A stretch of DNA of 64,000 nucleotides from Planctomycetota bacterium (GCA_020638875.1 JACKHS010000018.1:1-64000), one strand, 5' to 3'; numbered from the stretch's first letter, positions 1 through 8,516 are shown. Notes: a model not told the origin generated them from the letters alone. Numbers and translations: made by a program.

Positions 1-222
1 ATAGCGCGGGCCGGCCGGTTGCGTTCACCCTCTGGAGGTGATGGGGCCCTCGGCACCGTGCCTTCTGGCTCGTCGGCGGAACCGACTTCGCGGTGAGGCG
101 GTGCGGCGAGAGCCGCGGTCGCACCAGGTGGCTCGCGCAGGACGCGGACAGGCGGTTCGAGGTCGCCGCGACTCGTGCTCCCCGCCTCCGACGAGGCTCG
201 CGACGAGCACGTGTCCGCGCGG
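1..222. other. Left-edge stretch, no gene recognised
   Basis: The reading frames here have no recognisable domain and biased Arg/Pro/Ser composition typical of antisense or noncoding GC-rich DNA. No tRNA, hairpin with a T-tract, or clear promoter was found. It may hold the end of a gene that starts outside the window, but nothing supports that. Confidence 0.4.
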
Positions 223-321
223 CTAGAACGAGTTGTCGCGCGGGTAGGCGGCGATGGCGATGACCACGACGACGAGCACGATCGCGCCGACGGTCAGGGC
301 GATGGCGACGCCGAGGCTCAT
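223..321 (-). CDS. Candidate 32-residue single-pass membrane peptide
   Basis: A complete ATG-to-TAG reading frame encodes 32 residues. About 22 of them form one uninterrupted hydrophobic helix (Leu, Val, Ile, Ala, Gly), followed by a short polar tail ending PRDNSF. The start codon lies 12 nt beyond the rsmG stop on the same strand, so it could be translated from the rsmG message. The length and hydrophobicity fit a small membrane protein of unknown function. No Shine-Dalgarno sequence is obvious, and a frame this short can occur by chance, so the call rests on the clean membrane helix and the operon-like position. Confidence 0.4.
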   Translation of the reverse strand: MSLGVAIALTVGAIVLVVVVIAIAAYPRDNSF

Positions 322-333
322 CGCGCGCGCGGG

Positions 334-1248
334 CTAGAGGCCCTGACCGCCGGGGGCGCGGTAGATCAGGATCGCGCGCTTGCCGAGCTCCTCGGGGAGC
401 TCGTGCTCGAGCACGGTGTCGAGCGTGAAGCCGAGGCGCTCGGCCTCGCGCTCGCCGGCGCGCACCTCGCGCGACCAGGACGCGCCCTTCAGCATCACGA
501 GGTCCTTCAGCGAGTGGCGCACCTTGCGCAGCGTGCGCACGTTCTCGCGCACGGACGAGATGGCGCGCATCACGACGACGTCGCAGCGGTTCGTCGCCAG
601 CCACTCCTCCGCGCGCCCCCAGTGCGCGGCGGCGTTCTTGATGCCGAGCTGCTCGATGCAGTCGGCGACGAAGTCGACCTTCTTCTTGGTCGAGTCGATC
701 AGCGTGACCTTGGTGTGCATCTCGGCCATCGCGATCGGCAACCCGGGGAAGCCCGGACCGCAGCCGAGGTCGACCACCGTGCGCCCGACGAGGCTCATCA
801 TCTGCGTGACGCGCCACGAGTCGAGGTAGTGCTTGGCCGCGACCTCCTTCGGGTCGAGGATCGCGGTCAGGTTGACCTTGCGGTTCGCCTCGAGCATCAG
901 GTGCGCGTGCTCGGCGAAGCGGTCGAGCAGCTCGCCGGAGACGTCCTCGTTCTGGAAGGCCCACTCCAGCGCGGCGCGCAGCTTCTTGGTCGGCGGCGCC
1001 GGCACGTCGGGGCCGGGCGGCTCGTCCTCGTCGCTCGCCTTCTTCTTGCGGCGCGCGGGGGCTTCCTCGTCGTCCTCACCGCCCTCTGCGTCCTCGTCGC
1101 CGTCGTCCCCCTCCTCCTCGTCGAGGTCGTCGAGGTCCGCGGCGTCCAGGAGATCCTCGGGGTCGAGGTCCTCCTCGCCCTCGCCGCGCAGGTCCTCGTC
1201 CTCGGGGTCCGGGGCGGAGTCTCGCTGCTTGGGGCTCGGCCGCTTCAT
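334..1248 (-). CDS. rsmG: 16S rRNA (guanine527-N7)-methyltransferase RsmG with acidic N-terminal extension
   Basis: The C-terminal ~215 residues form a complete RsmG domain, the enzyme that methylates N7 of G527 in 16S rRNA using S-adenosylmethionine. Visible family signatures are NLTAI followed by KHYLDSW (residues ~126-145), the SAM loop VVDLGCGPGFPG (158-169), and LKG before the last strands. The protein is 304 residues against about 210 in E. coli. The extra ~85 N-terminal residues are mostly Asp/Glu (about 12-62), then a basic ARRKKK patch, and are presumably disordered. It lies just downstream of tRNA-Trp on the same strand. The start is the first Met of the frame. A shorter version beginning within the extension cannot be excluded, but no better start is visible. 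Confidence 0.92.
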   Translation of the reverse strand: MKRPSPKQRDSAPDPEDEDLRGEGEEDLDPEDLLDAADLDDLDEEEGDDGDEDAEGGEDDEEAPARRKKKASDEDEPPGPDVPAPPTKKLRAALEWAFQNEDVSGELLDRFAEHAHLMLEANRKVNLTAILDPKEVAAKHYLDSWRVTQMMSLVGRTVVDLGCGPGFPGLPIAMAEMHTKVTLIDSTKKKVDFVADCIEQLGIKNAAAHWGRAEEWLATNRCDVVVMRAISSVRENVRTLRKVRHSLKDLVMLKGASWSREVRAGEREAERLGFTLDTVLEHELPEELGKRAILIYRAPGGQGL

Positions 1249-1317
1249 GGGATCGACGGGGGGGACGAAGGCCCCTCGGCCCGCGCCGGGCGAGCAGCGA
1301 GCGGGCGGGGCCAGGTC

Positions 1318-1395
1318 TGGCAGGGCAGCAGGGACTCGAACCCCGATCCTACTGATTTGGAATCAGTCGCTCTAACCGATTGGAGCTACTGCCCT
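1318..1395 (-). tRNA. trnW: tRNA-Trp (anticodon CCA)
   Basis: The sequence folds into a full cloverleaf. It has a perfect 7-bp acceptor stem (AGGGCAG with CTGCCCT), U8 and A9, a GCTC/GAGC D stem, a 5-bp anticodon stem (ACTGA/TCAGT) with loop TTCCAAA giving anticodon CCA, and a T arm with loop TTCGAGT. The discriminator base is G, as expected for bacterial tRNA-Trp, and the terminal CCA is encoded in the DNA. It precedes rsmG on the same strand by about 70 nt. Confidence 0.96.
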
Positions 1396-1482
1396 ACGGG
1401 AGCGCGGAGCCTAGCCCCCCCGCCGCCGCGCTGCAAGGCCCACGCGGGCAACCTCGCGGTTTGCGCGGCCGGGAGCCGGGAT

Positions 1483-1488
1483 TACAGT
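1483..1488 (+). promoter_or_regulatory. Putative -10 element of pcnB (short leader)
   Basis: TACAGT ends 10 nt before the ATG at 1499. A weak -35-like TTGCGC lies 16 nt upstream. It fits the -10/short-leader pattern seen at many starts in this window. Confidence 0.4.
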
Positions 1489-1498
1489 GGTCGCTCGA

Positions 1499-2893
1499 AT
1501 GCCCCCGGAGCGCCCCCTCGACCCCATGTCCGACGACCCCACCTCCGCCTGGCCCGCGGGCGAGGCGGACGCCGACGCACCGACCGCCCCCCCTCGCCCC
1601 AGCGGCGCGCCGCGCATCGTCGAGGCGCAGGAGCTGGTGGACGCGATCTCGGGCGAGCCCGCGCTGCGCGTGATCTCGCGCCTGCAGCGCCACGGCCACG
1701 AGGCCTACCTCGTCGGCGGGTGCGTGCGCGACCTGCTCGTCGGCCTGACGCCCAAGGACTTCGACGTCGCCACCAGCGCGCACCCGCGTCAGGTGCGCCG
1801 GCTGTTCCCGCGCAACAGCCACATCATCGGGCGCCGCTTCCGCCTCGTGCACATCCGCTACGGGCACGAGACGATCATCGAGACGGCGACGTTCCGCAGC
1901 GAGCCCGAGGGCGTGCGCGAGGACGACCTGCTGATCACCGAGGACAACACCTACGGCACCGCCGAGGAGGACGCGCGCCGCCGCGACTTCACGGTCAACG
2001 GCCTGTTCCTCGATCCGTCGAGCGAGCGCATCCTCGACTGGGTCGGCGGTCTCGAGGACGTCGAGGGCGGCCTGCTGCGCACGATCGGCGATCCCGCCGT
2101 GCGCATCCCCGAGGACCCCGTGCGCATCCTGCGCGCGATCAAGTTCGCGACGCGCCTGGGCTTCCGCATCGAGGACGCGACGTGGCAGGCGATGTGCGAC
2201 AACTCGCGCGAGCTCGAGCGCTCCGCCCCGCCGCGCGTGCTCGAGGAGATCCTGCGCCTCGTGCGCTCGGGCACCGCGCTGGGCGCGTTCCGCAAGCTGC
2301 GTCAGTGCGGCGCGCTCGCCGTGCTGCTGCCCGAGCTCGACGAGCACCTCGGCCCGCTCGAGGGCGCGAGCGACGCGGACCACAAGCGCGCCGACGGCTT
2401 CTGGCGCCTGCTCGAGGCGCTCGACACGCACGTGCACGACGGCTACGAGCCGTCGACCGCGGTCGCGCTCGCGCTCCTGCACCACGACATGGCCGAGCGC
2501 GAGGCCGACCCCGAGACGCGCCGCGGCCCGGGCGGACCGCCCGAGTGGCAGGTCGTCTGCGGCGAGGTGCTCGAGCCGCTCTCCGGCAACGCGCGCCTCT
2601 CGCGCCGCGACACCGGCCGCGCGCGCCGCATCATCTACCAGCAGCGCAACTTCACGCGCGTCGCCGGCCGCCGCTTCCGGCCCAACCTGTTCTGCCTGGC
2701 CGAGGAGTTCCCCGAGTCGCTGGAGCTCTTCCGGCTGCGCTGCGAGGCTCGCGGCGAGGGCTGGGACCTGTACAAGGCGTGGGTCGAGCGCTCCGAGTCG
2801 GCCAGCGATCTCGGCGGCGACGAGCTCGAGGCGGAGAAGCGCCGGGCGCGCCGCGGGCGGCGTCGGCCGCGTCGCCGCAAGCGCAGCTCCTGA
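1499..2893 (+). CDS. pcnB: Poly(A) polymerase / CCA-adding-type tRNA nucleotidyltransferase (PcnB group)
   Basis: This is a class II nucleotidyltransferase that adds nucleotides to RNA 3' ends. The head domain carries VGGCVRDLL followed by FDVATSA, the Gly-Gly...Arg-Asp and Asp-x-Asp signatures of the polymerase beta superfamily. It is followed by RRRDFTVNGL and the IPEDPVRILRAIKF motif that binds the incoming nucleotide. The C-terminus is strongly basic (RRGRRRPRRRKRSS), a feature of PcnB-type poly(A) polymerases rather than strict CCA enzymes. The chosen ATG follows a -10-like TACAGT by 10 nt. A GTG 12 nt upstream and an ATG 27 nt downstream are alternatives. Poly(A) versus CCA specificity cannot be settled from sequence alone. 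Confidence 0.88.
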   Translation: MPPERPLDPMSDDPTSAWPAGEADADAPTAPPRPSGAPRIVEAQELVDAISGEPALRVISRLQRHGHEAYLVGGCVRDLLVGLTPKDFDVATSAHPRQVRRLFPRNSHIIGRRFRLVHIRYGHETIIETATFRSEPEGVREDDLLITEDNTYGTAEEDARRRDFTVNGLFLDPSSERILDWVGGLEDVEGGLLRTIGDPAVRIPEDPVRILRAIKFATRLGFRIEDATWQAMCDNSRELERSAPPRVLEEILRLVRSGTALGAFRKLRQCGALAVLLPELDEHLGPLEGASDADHKRADGFWRLLEALDTHVHDGYEPSTAVALALLHHDMAEREADPETRRGPGGPPEWQVVCGEVLEPLSGNARLSRRDTGRARRIIYQQRNFTRVAGRRFRPNLFCLAEEFPESLELFRLRCEARGEGWDLYKAWVERSESASDLGGDELEAEKRRARRGRRRPRRRKRSS

Positions 2894-3259
2894 CCGGGCT
2901 TCCGCGCGAACCGGAATTCGTTTCCGCATTTCCCGACCGCGTGTTGGGGCGGGGGTACATTTCGTTGGCTTCGACGGCGGGACGCTTCTCCGGGAGCACC
3001 GATCAACCTCGCGCGGCCCCTAGGGGCAGGACGCTCCACGGTTGCGGTGACCGAGTGCAGCGACCTGTGTGAGGATCTGAGCACGGTGCCCCAGCGCGGG
3101 GAGGAGCGGACCGCCCGAGCCACTGACCGAGACCCAACGAGGGCTCCTTCCCCCTCGCTCGGTTCTCTTGCCACCCGGGGAGCGGTTCGCAGCGCGGACC
3201 GCTCCCCCCTCCACTTCCGGGGGGGCGCTCGGGCGGCGCGACCGTCCGCGGCGTCGCGC
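2894..3259. other. Intergenic region with strong hairpins, candidate structured RNA or terminators
   Basis: No gene is visible in this 366-nt gap between two convergent genes. A nested hairpin spans 3126-3163 (ACCGAG and CGAGGG stems with their complements). A 10-bp stem GGGGAGCGGT/ACCGCTCCCC lies at 3177-3186 and 3198-3207. Neither strand has a T-tract after the hairpins. The gap is far longer than a simple terminator needs, so a noncoding RNA is possible. I did not find RNase P, tmRNA or SRP core motifs on either strand. Confidence 0.35.
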
Positions 3260-3820
3260 TCAGCGGCGCGCGGCGCGCACGCGCGCGACGATGCGCTCGT
3301 GGTGCAGCGCGTGCATGCGGCCGAAGCGCAGCCACAGCGGCGCGGTCAGCGGGCCCAGTGCCTGGTGCGGGATCACCGCGCGCGAGGCGGCCAGGGACGG
3401 CAGCTCGGGCGCGAGCGCCAGCAGGTCGGCGTGACCGGACGTCAGGAGCTCGCCGAGGAAGTCGAGCTCGAACGCCTCCGGCGGCGTCACCATGCGCGGC
3501 GCGTCGGCCCCCAGCGGCAGGCGACCGCGCGCGAGGAGCGGCAGCGCCTCGGGGATCGGCAGGCCCGCGGGCGCGACGTGTCGCCCGCTGCCGCGCAGGA
3601 GCGTGCGCAGGTTGCGCACGACGAGCTCCGACGCGAGGCAGAGGTGGAAGCGGTGCTGCGCCGGCGACCAGCCCGAGACCTCGGGTGCGCGCTCGAAGAG
3701 CCGCGCCCCCTCGCGCTCGAGCTCGCGCAGGCCGCGCTCGTAGGAGCGCACGAGTCCGCCGTGCTCGCGCGCGCTGCGCGCCGCGGCGGTGTCCAGGAGC
3801 GTCGCGCTGGAGGGGTCCAC
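3260..3820 (-). CDS. DUF1569/DinB-like putative metalloprotein
   Basis: The protein has 186 residues and is mostly helical. The C-terminal segment VIPHQALGPLTAPLWLRFG, then MHALHHERI, resembles the HP..G.LT..W....H..HH pattern of the DUF1569 branch of the DinB four-helix-bundle superfamily, whose His residues usually bind a metal. The biological role is not known. The GTG start was chosen because CACAAT, a -10-like hexamer, ends 6 nt upstream. The longer open frame further upstream is antisense to the next gene. It converges with pcnB across a long structured gap and is divergent from the barrel lipoprotein gene. Confidence 0.6.
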   Translation of the reverse strand: MDPSSATLLDTAAARSAREHGGLVRSYERGLRELEREGARLFERAPEVSGWSPAQHRFHLCLASELVVRNLRTLLRGSGRHVAPAGLPIPEALPLLARGRLPLGADAPRMVTPPEAFELDFLGELLTSGHADLLALAPELPSLAASRAVIPHQALGPLTAPLWLRFGRMHALHHERIVARVRAARR

Positions 3821-3826
3821 GGGCGC

Positions 3827-3832
3827 ATTGTG
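3827..3832 (-). promoter_or_regulatory. Putative leaderless -10 element of the DinB-like gene
   Basis: CACAAT on the minus strand, 6 nt before the GTG start, with no Shine-Dalgarno sequence in between. Confidence 0.4.
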
Positions 3833-3907
3833 TGCCGCAAGCCGCGGCGCGTCCCGAACTTTCGGCGACGCCTCGCGCGGCCCGTGGAACCCGCCCGCGG
3901 CGGAGAC

Positions 3908-3913
3908 TACCCT
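3908..3913 (+). promoter_or_regulatory. Putative leaderless -10 element of the barrel lipoprotein gene
   Basis: TACCCT ends 7 nt before the ATG. The short interval contains no ribosome binding site. Confidence 0.4.
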
Positions 3914-3920
3914 GACCGCC

Positions 3921-4754
3921 ATGCAGCGCCCCAACGCCCCCCGTCGCCGCGCCTTCGCGGCCGCTCTCCTGGCCCTCCTGCCCGCCTCGTGCCTGGCCCC
4001 CGCCGGCGGCGAGGTCGACCTCAGCTCGGTCCAGGCCCACAACCAACGGCCCTTCATCGGCCGCGACACGCAGACCACGCCCGACTCGTTCTTCGAGCTC
4101 GAGGGCGGCGTGTCGAGCTTGACCGGCGACGGCCTCGAGGTGCCCGTCACGCTGAAGTACGGCATGGGGCCGCGCAGCGAGTTCTTCGTCGGCTCGAGCC
4201 CGTACAAGATGGTCGACCACAACGAGCTCGCGCCCGACGGCAGCGGCTGGGGCGACTCGATCCTCGGCGTGCGTCACCGCTTCCGCGACAAGGACATGTA
4301 CTACCCCGCGGTCGGCTTCCAGGTCGCGACGAAGGTGCCGACGGGGCGCGAGTCCAAGGGGCTGGGCACGGGCGAGATGGACCTGCTCGGCATGATCATG
4401 GCCGAGCAGACCTACCAGGGCTTCGACGTCGCCGCGAGCTACCAGCTCGGCGTGCTCGGCGATCCGGTGGGCAACGGCTTCGACCACGAGCACACGCTCG
4501 CCGTGCAGGGCCGCCGCCCGGTGAGCCAGCAACTCGTCGCGTTCGGCGAGACCGCGTTCGTGTTCGCGCCCGAGCAGAACCGCGACGAGCTCACCGTGAT
4601 GGGCGGCCTCGAGTTCGTCATCGACGACTTCACGCTGTTCGACGTGGCGCTGCGCGCGGGAGTCAGCGACGACGCGCCCGACCTGCAGCTCGTCTTCGGC
4701 TTCACGCGCACGCTCGGCCTGCTCGCCTTCCCGCAGGGCGACGCGCCGCGCTGA
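3921..4754 (+). CDS. Outer-membrane beta-barrel-like lipoprotein (phenol-degradation MetA/transporter-like fold)
   Basis: A 277-residue exported protein. The N-terminus has three Arg residues, a hydrophobic segment and a lipobox ending LPASC near residue 24, so lipidation and anchoring are expected. The body has alternating hydrophobic strands with repeated motifs such as LKYGMGPRSEFFVG, DSILGVRHRF and GFQVATKVPTG, as in the putative MetA-pathway outer-membrane family of aromatic-degradation operons. A structural or transport role in the outer membrane is an inference, and no degradation genes are nearby. A sulfatase-fold lipoprotein follows 11 nt downstream and is probably co-transcribed. 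Confidence 0.65.
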   Translation: MQRPNAPRRRAFAAALLALLPASCLAPAGGEVDLSSVQAHNQRPFIGRDTQTTPDSFFELEGGVSSLTGDGLEVPVTLKYGMGPRSEFFVGSSPYKMVDHNELAPDGSGWGDSILGVRHRFRDKDMYYPAVGFQVATKVPTGRESKGLGTGEMDLLGMIMAEQTYQGFDVAASYQLGVLGDPVGNGFDHEHTLAVQGRRPVSQQLVAFGETAFVFAPEQNRDELTVMGGLEFVIDDFTLFDVALRAGVSDDAPDLQLVFGFTRTLGLLAFPQGDAPR

Positions 4755-4765
4755 GCCGCGGCGTC

Positions 4766-6112
4766 GTGGTGCGCGCGCGCGTCGTGCGAGGCCTCGCGCT
4801 CGCGTGCGCGCTCGGGCTGGCCGCCTGCGGCGCGCGCGAGCCCGCCGCGCCGCGCCCGGACGTGCTGCTCGTCGTCGTCGACACGCTGCGGCCCGACCAC
4901 CTCGGCTTCCAGGGCTACGAGCGCGAGACCGCGCCCTTCCTGGCGGAGCTCGCCGCGCGCGGCGCCGTCTTCGAGCGCGCCTTCTCGACCTCGAGCTGGA
5001 CCGCGCCCTCGACGGCCTCGGTGTTCACGGGGCTCTACCCGCCGCGCCACGGCGTCGTGCAGGGCTTCTTCGCGCACTTCCACCAGGCGGGCGGCGAGCA
5101 GGCCGCGCCGGCCGACCTCGTGCTGCAGCGCCTGCCCGGCGACCACCCCACGCTGCCCGAGCTGTTCCACGCCGCGGGCTACCGCACGTACGGACTGGCG
5201 ACGAACCTCAACATCGGGCCGGAGATCGGCTTCGACCGCGGCTTCGACCGCTTCGAGCGCCTCGACGACGTGCCCGCCGCGCAGGTGCTCGCGCGCCTCG
5301 ACGCGTGGCGCGACGAGCTCGACGCGGACGACGGCCGCCCGCGCTTCCTGTACCTGCACCTCAACGACGTACACGCGCCCTACGTGCCGCGCAAGCGCTG
5401 GTACCGCGACGCGGGTGACGAGCGCGCGCGGCGCATCTCGGCGTACGACAGCGAGATCTCCTACCTCGACGAGCAGCTCCGCGAGGCCGCGCGCGCGCAC
5501 GGCTTCGGCGCGGACGCGCTCGTCGCCGTCGTCTCCGACCACGGCGAGGAGTTCCAGGAGCACGGCAACTGGTTCCACGGCTTCTCGCTGCACCGCGAGC
5601 TCAACCAGGTGCTGCTGGTGCTCGCGGGGCCGGGCGTGCCCGCGCGGCGCGTGCCGGTCAACGTGAGCCTCGTCGACGTGCTGCCGACGCTGGTCGACCT
5701 CGCCGGGCTCGGCGCGGACGCGACGCGCGAGGCCGCGCGCAACGGGCGCTCGCTCGCGCCGCTCCTGGGCTCCGAGCCCGAGGCCGAGGCCGCGCTCGCG
5801 AGCTACGCCGAGCGCACGCTGCTCGCGCACCGTGAACAGCTCGTGAACGGCGAGCCGATGCACGCGTGGGTCGTGCTGCAGGGGCGCTGGAAGCTGTACG
5901 AACAGGGCGGCGTGCGGCGCCTGTACGACCTGTGGAGCGACGTGCGCGAACTCCACGACCTGCTCGCCGACGAGCCCGAGGTCGCCGCGCGGCTGGGCGC
6001 CGTGCTCGACCAGGAGAAGGCGCGCGGCATCGACGTGCACGGCGACGGCACGGCGGTCGAGCTCGACGCGGAGCTGCTCGAGCGGCTCTCTTCGCTGGGC
6101 TACGCGAAATAG
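4766..6112 (+). CDS. Sulfatase/alkaline-phosphatase-fold lipoprotein with Thr at the nucleophile position
   Basis: A 448-residue sulfatase-superfamily protein with a lipoprotein signal ending GLAACG. Metal-binding signatures are VVVDTLRPDHLG near the N-terminus and VVSDHGEEF in the C-terminal half. The active-site stretch reads WTAPSTASVFTG. It aligns with the sulfatase C-x-P-S-R-x4-T-G motif but has Thr in place of the Cys or Ser that is matured to formylglycine, and Thr in place of the Arg. It is therefore more likely a phospho- or other ester transferase/hydrolase than a classical sulfatase; the substrate is unknown. The GTG start was chosen because it opens a good signal peptide. A second GTG follows directly. 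It sits 11 nt behind the barrel lipoprotein gene. Confidence 0.8.
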   Translation: MVRARVVRGLALACALGLAACGAREPAAPRPDVLLVVVDTLRPDHLGFQGYERETAPFLAELAARGAVFERAFSTSSWTAPSTASVFTGLYPPRHGVVQGFFAHFHQAGGEQAAPADLVLQRLPGDHPTLPELFHAAGYRTYGLATNLNIGPEIGFDRGFDRFERLDDVPAAQVLARLDAWRDELDADDGRPRFLYLHLNDVHAPYVPRKRWYRDAGDERARRISAYDSEISYLDEQLREAARAHGFGADALVAVVSDHGEEFQEHGNWFHGFSLHRELNQVLLVLAGPGVPARRVPVNVSLVDVLPTLVDLAGLGADATREAARNGRSLAPLLGSEPEAEAALASYAERTLLAHREQLVNGEPMHAWVVLQGRWKLYEQGGVRRLYDLWSDVRELHDLLADEPEVAARLGAVLDQEKARGIDVHGDGTAVELDAELLERLSSLGYAK

Positions 6113-6275
6113 CCCGTAGCGGCCTCCGGCGGCCTCCTTCCGGGGGATTGGGCTGGCCTCGTCCGCGGCCCGGATCTAGAGTGCCGAGCGTGCCGCGCGG
6201 AGGGCTTGGCAGCCCCCCCGCCGGCCGCCTCGCCGCGCTTCCACCGCCGCCGCCAATCGACCCCCCGAGACCGCA

Positions 6276-8453
6276 ATGCGCACCCTCCTCAGTCAGTTCT
6301 GCGAGGAGTTCGACTCCTCGGTCCGCCCCCTGCTCGCTCCGCTCAAGCGCTCGGCCGAGACGCTCGCGGAGGTCGGCGACCGCCCCTTCGCCAAGGCGCT
6401 CCTGCCGACCTTGCTCGACGTCGCCGACCAGTTCACGGTGCTGGCCGACAAGGTGAAGGAGCAGCAGGCCTACGTGCTGATCTTCGGCCCGCTGAAGAGC
6501 GGCAAGTCGACGCTCATGAACGCCATGAGCGCGGCCTACGTCAGCGAGGTGACGAGCCTGCCGGCCTACCCGTGCATGGTGTACGTGTCGGACTCGAAGA
6601 AGCGCGAGTTCACGGTCACGCGCTACAACGGCGACCAGGAGATCTTCCACGACCCGGCCGCGCTGCGCATGCAGGTCGCGCGCGCGCACAAGGACCTCGC
6701 CGAACACACGCGCCGCGTCGAGGGCGAGGGCAAGGAGTTCGATCCGGGGCTGCACTTCGACGAGGCCATCCGCCGCATCGACGTCAAGGTGCCGGCCGGC
6801 GAGCTCGCGCAGTCCGGCTCGGTGCTGGTCGACACGCCGGGCCTCTACAGCCGCATGAAGTTCGGCTACGACCGCATGACCAAGGAGTTCCGCAACGCGG
6901 CGGCGTGCGCGATCTTCGTGGTGAAGACCGACAACCTGTTCCTCGAGCAGGTCTTCAACGAGTTCAACGAGCTGCTCGACCTGTTCAGCCGCATCTTCCT
7001 CGTCGTCAACCTCGACTCGACGAAGATGGACCTGATGCCGGACGGCACGCTCGCGCCGAGCCTCGAGAGCGACGACCCGATCCGCGTGGTCGAGGCCTTC
7101 GAGAACCTCGCGATGAGCGCGCCGCTCAAGGCCGCCGCCGACGAGGGGCGCCTGCGCATCTACCCGGTCGACCTGCGCAACGCCGCCTCGCGCCGCCTGT
7201 CGGGCGCGCACGACCGCGGCGAGGCCGAGGCCCAGGGCTTCAGCACCTCCGGCCAGGCCGACTTCGACGAGTTCATGCGCGACCTGTCGGACTACCTGAA
7301 CAGCACCGACTACCTCGTCGCCTTCCTCGGCGACTCGCTGCGGCGCGCGCTGGGGCTGCTCGGCGAGGCGCAATCGGCCTGCGAGCACACCGCGGTCGAA
7401 GCGCTCGAGCGCGAGGTCGAGCAGCTCGAGGGCGAACAGGCGCGCACGCAGGCCAAGCTCGAGGCGCTCGAGCGCCTGCGCGCCTACGACTGGGAGGACT
7501 CGCTGGCCGACCTCAAGGCCGAGCTCCTGAACGTGGGCCGCGAGGTCTCCGCGGGTCTCTCCGAGAGCACCGCGCACGACCTCTCCGACGCGCTGGACCG
7601 CTGGTTCCAGGGCGACGCCAGCCTCAAGGCCCTCGTGCAGAACGACCTCGAGCCGCTGCTCGAGTCGTCGCAGCGCCAGCTCGCGCTGAGCGTGCACGAG
7701 CGCCTCACGCGCGACGTCGCCGAGGGCGCCGCGGGCGTGCGCCTGCCGCACCAGGTGGCGCGCGACCTCGTGACGCTGGGCCTGCAGTTCAACGAGTTCG
7801 GCCGCGGCGCGCTCGACCACGTCGACCCCGTCGCCGGCGTGCGCGTCGAGGGCAACCCGCTCCCGCTCGACGAGATCCCGGTCAAGAAGTCGCTGCTCGA
7901 CTGGCTGTTCTTCCGCAGCCAGGCGCGCGTGCGCCGGCGCATGTTCGGCGCGCCCGAGTCGCCGTCGCTGCGCGTGCCGCGCGAGCACAAGCAGAAGCGC
8001 CTGGGCGAGCCCGCGCGCCGCGTCATGCAGGCGCTGCTCGGCGACTTCCAGCAGAGCCGCATCCCGGCCCTGCTCGACGCGCTGACGCTGCGCATCTACG
8101 AGGACTACGCCGACGCGGTCACGGCCGCGCTCGCGCAGCGCTTCGAGCGGCGCGCCAAGGAGCTCGGCGCCGAGCGCGCGCGCCTCGACGGCCTGCTGCG
8201 CGAGGACCGCAAGGTGCTCAACCGCCTCGAGGAGCTGGCCGTCACCGCCGGGTCGACGCGCCTCGCCATCGAGGAGCTCGCCGCGCGCTACCGCGAGGCC
8301 GACCCGAGCATGCTGGTGCAGCCGCTCGGTGCGCCCGAGAGCGCGCTGCCCAAGCCGGCCAACCTCCCCGACCTCTACGAGGACGAGGCGCCGGCCGACG
8401 CGCCGGCGGAGGCCGCGGCCGAGGTGGAGCTCGAGCTCGAGACCGAGGAGTGA
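6276..8453 (+). CDS. Dynamin-like GTPase
   Basis: A 725-residue bacterial dynamin-family GTPase. The G1 P-loop GPLKSGKST is at residues 71-79. A Thr at about 93 can serve as G2, G3 DTPG is at 186-189, and a G4-like NLDSTK is at 245-250. A helical stalk follows with a Glu/Leu-rich coiled coil near residues 380-410, and a hydrophobic/basic patch (LLDWLFF then RVRRRMFG) near 535-555 that could insert into membranes. The last 30 residues are Ala/Glu-rich and probably disordered. Dynamins remodel or repair membranes; which membrane is unknown. It stands alone between convergent genes. A TAGAGT -10-like element lies about 93 nt before the ATG, giving a leadered transcript. Confidence 0.85.
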   Translation: MRTLLSQFCEEFDSSVRPLLAPLKRSAETLAEVGDRPFAKALLPTLLDVADQFTVLADKVKEQQAYVLIFGPLKSGKSTLMNAMSAAYVSEVTSLPAYPCMVYVSDSKKREFTVTRYNGDQEIFHDPAALRMQVARAHKDLAEHTRRVEGEGKEFDPGLHFDEAIRRIDVKVPAGELAQSGSVLVDTPGLYSRMKFGYDRMTKEFRNAAACAIFVVKTDNLFLEQVFNEFNELLDLFSRIFLVVNLDSTKMDLMPDGTLAPSLESDDPIRVVEAFENLAMSAPLKAAADEGRLRIYPVDLRNAASRRLSGAHDRGEAEAQGFSTSGQADFDEFMRDLSDYLNSTDYLVAFLGDSLRRALGLLGEAQSACEHTAVEALEREVEQLEGEQARTQAKLEALERLRAYDWEDSLADLKAELLNVGREVSAGLSESTAHDLSDALDRWFQGDASLKALVQNDLEPLLESSQRQLALSVHERLTRDVAEGAAGVRLPHQVARDLVTLGLQFNEFGRGALDHVDPVAGVRVEGNPLPLDEIPVKKSLLDWLFFRSQARVRRRMFGAPESPSLRVPREHKQKRLGEPARRVMQALLGDFQQSRIPALLDALTLRIYEDYADAVTAALAQRFERRAKELGAERARLDGLLREDRKVLNRLEELAVTAGSTRLAIEELAARYREADPSMLVQPLGAPESALPKPANLPDLYEDEAPADAPAEAAAEVELELETEE

Positions 8454-8473
8454 CGCGCACCGCGCGCCGCCCC

Positions 8474-8514
8474 CACCGCGCCCCGGCGCCCCTCGCGGGC
8501 GTCGGGGCGCGGTG
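8474..8514. terminator. Strong terminator-like hairpin between convergent genes
   Basis: An 18-bp stem with one G-T pair and a 5-nt loop fills the gap between the dynamin-like and MFS genes. There is no T-tract. It probably ends transcription from both sides. Confidence 0.6.
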
Positions 8515-8516
8515 CT

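Noticed and set aside
25..210. 61-residue minus-strand frame at the left edge
   Set aside because: Arg/Pro/Ser-rich with no domain and no start signal.
175..3072. A 965-residue open frame on the plus strand covering rsmG, the tRNA and pcnB
   Set aside because: It is antisense or out of phase with three confident genes, has an Arg/Ala/Pro/His-rich composition and no domain. Such long false frames are common at this G+C content.
3003..4532. Long minus-strand frames opposite the barrel and sulfatase genes
   Set aside because: Composition and lack of motifs mark them as shadows; the plus-strand genes carry signal peptides and family motifs.
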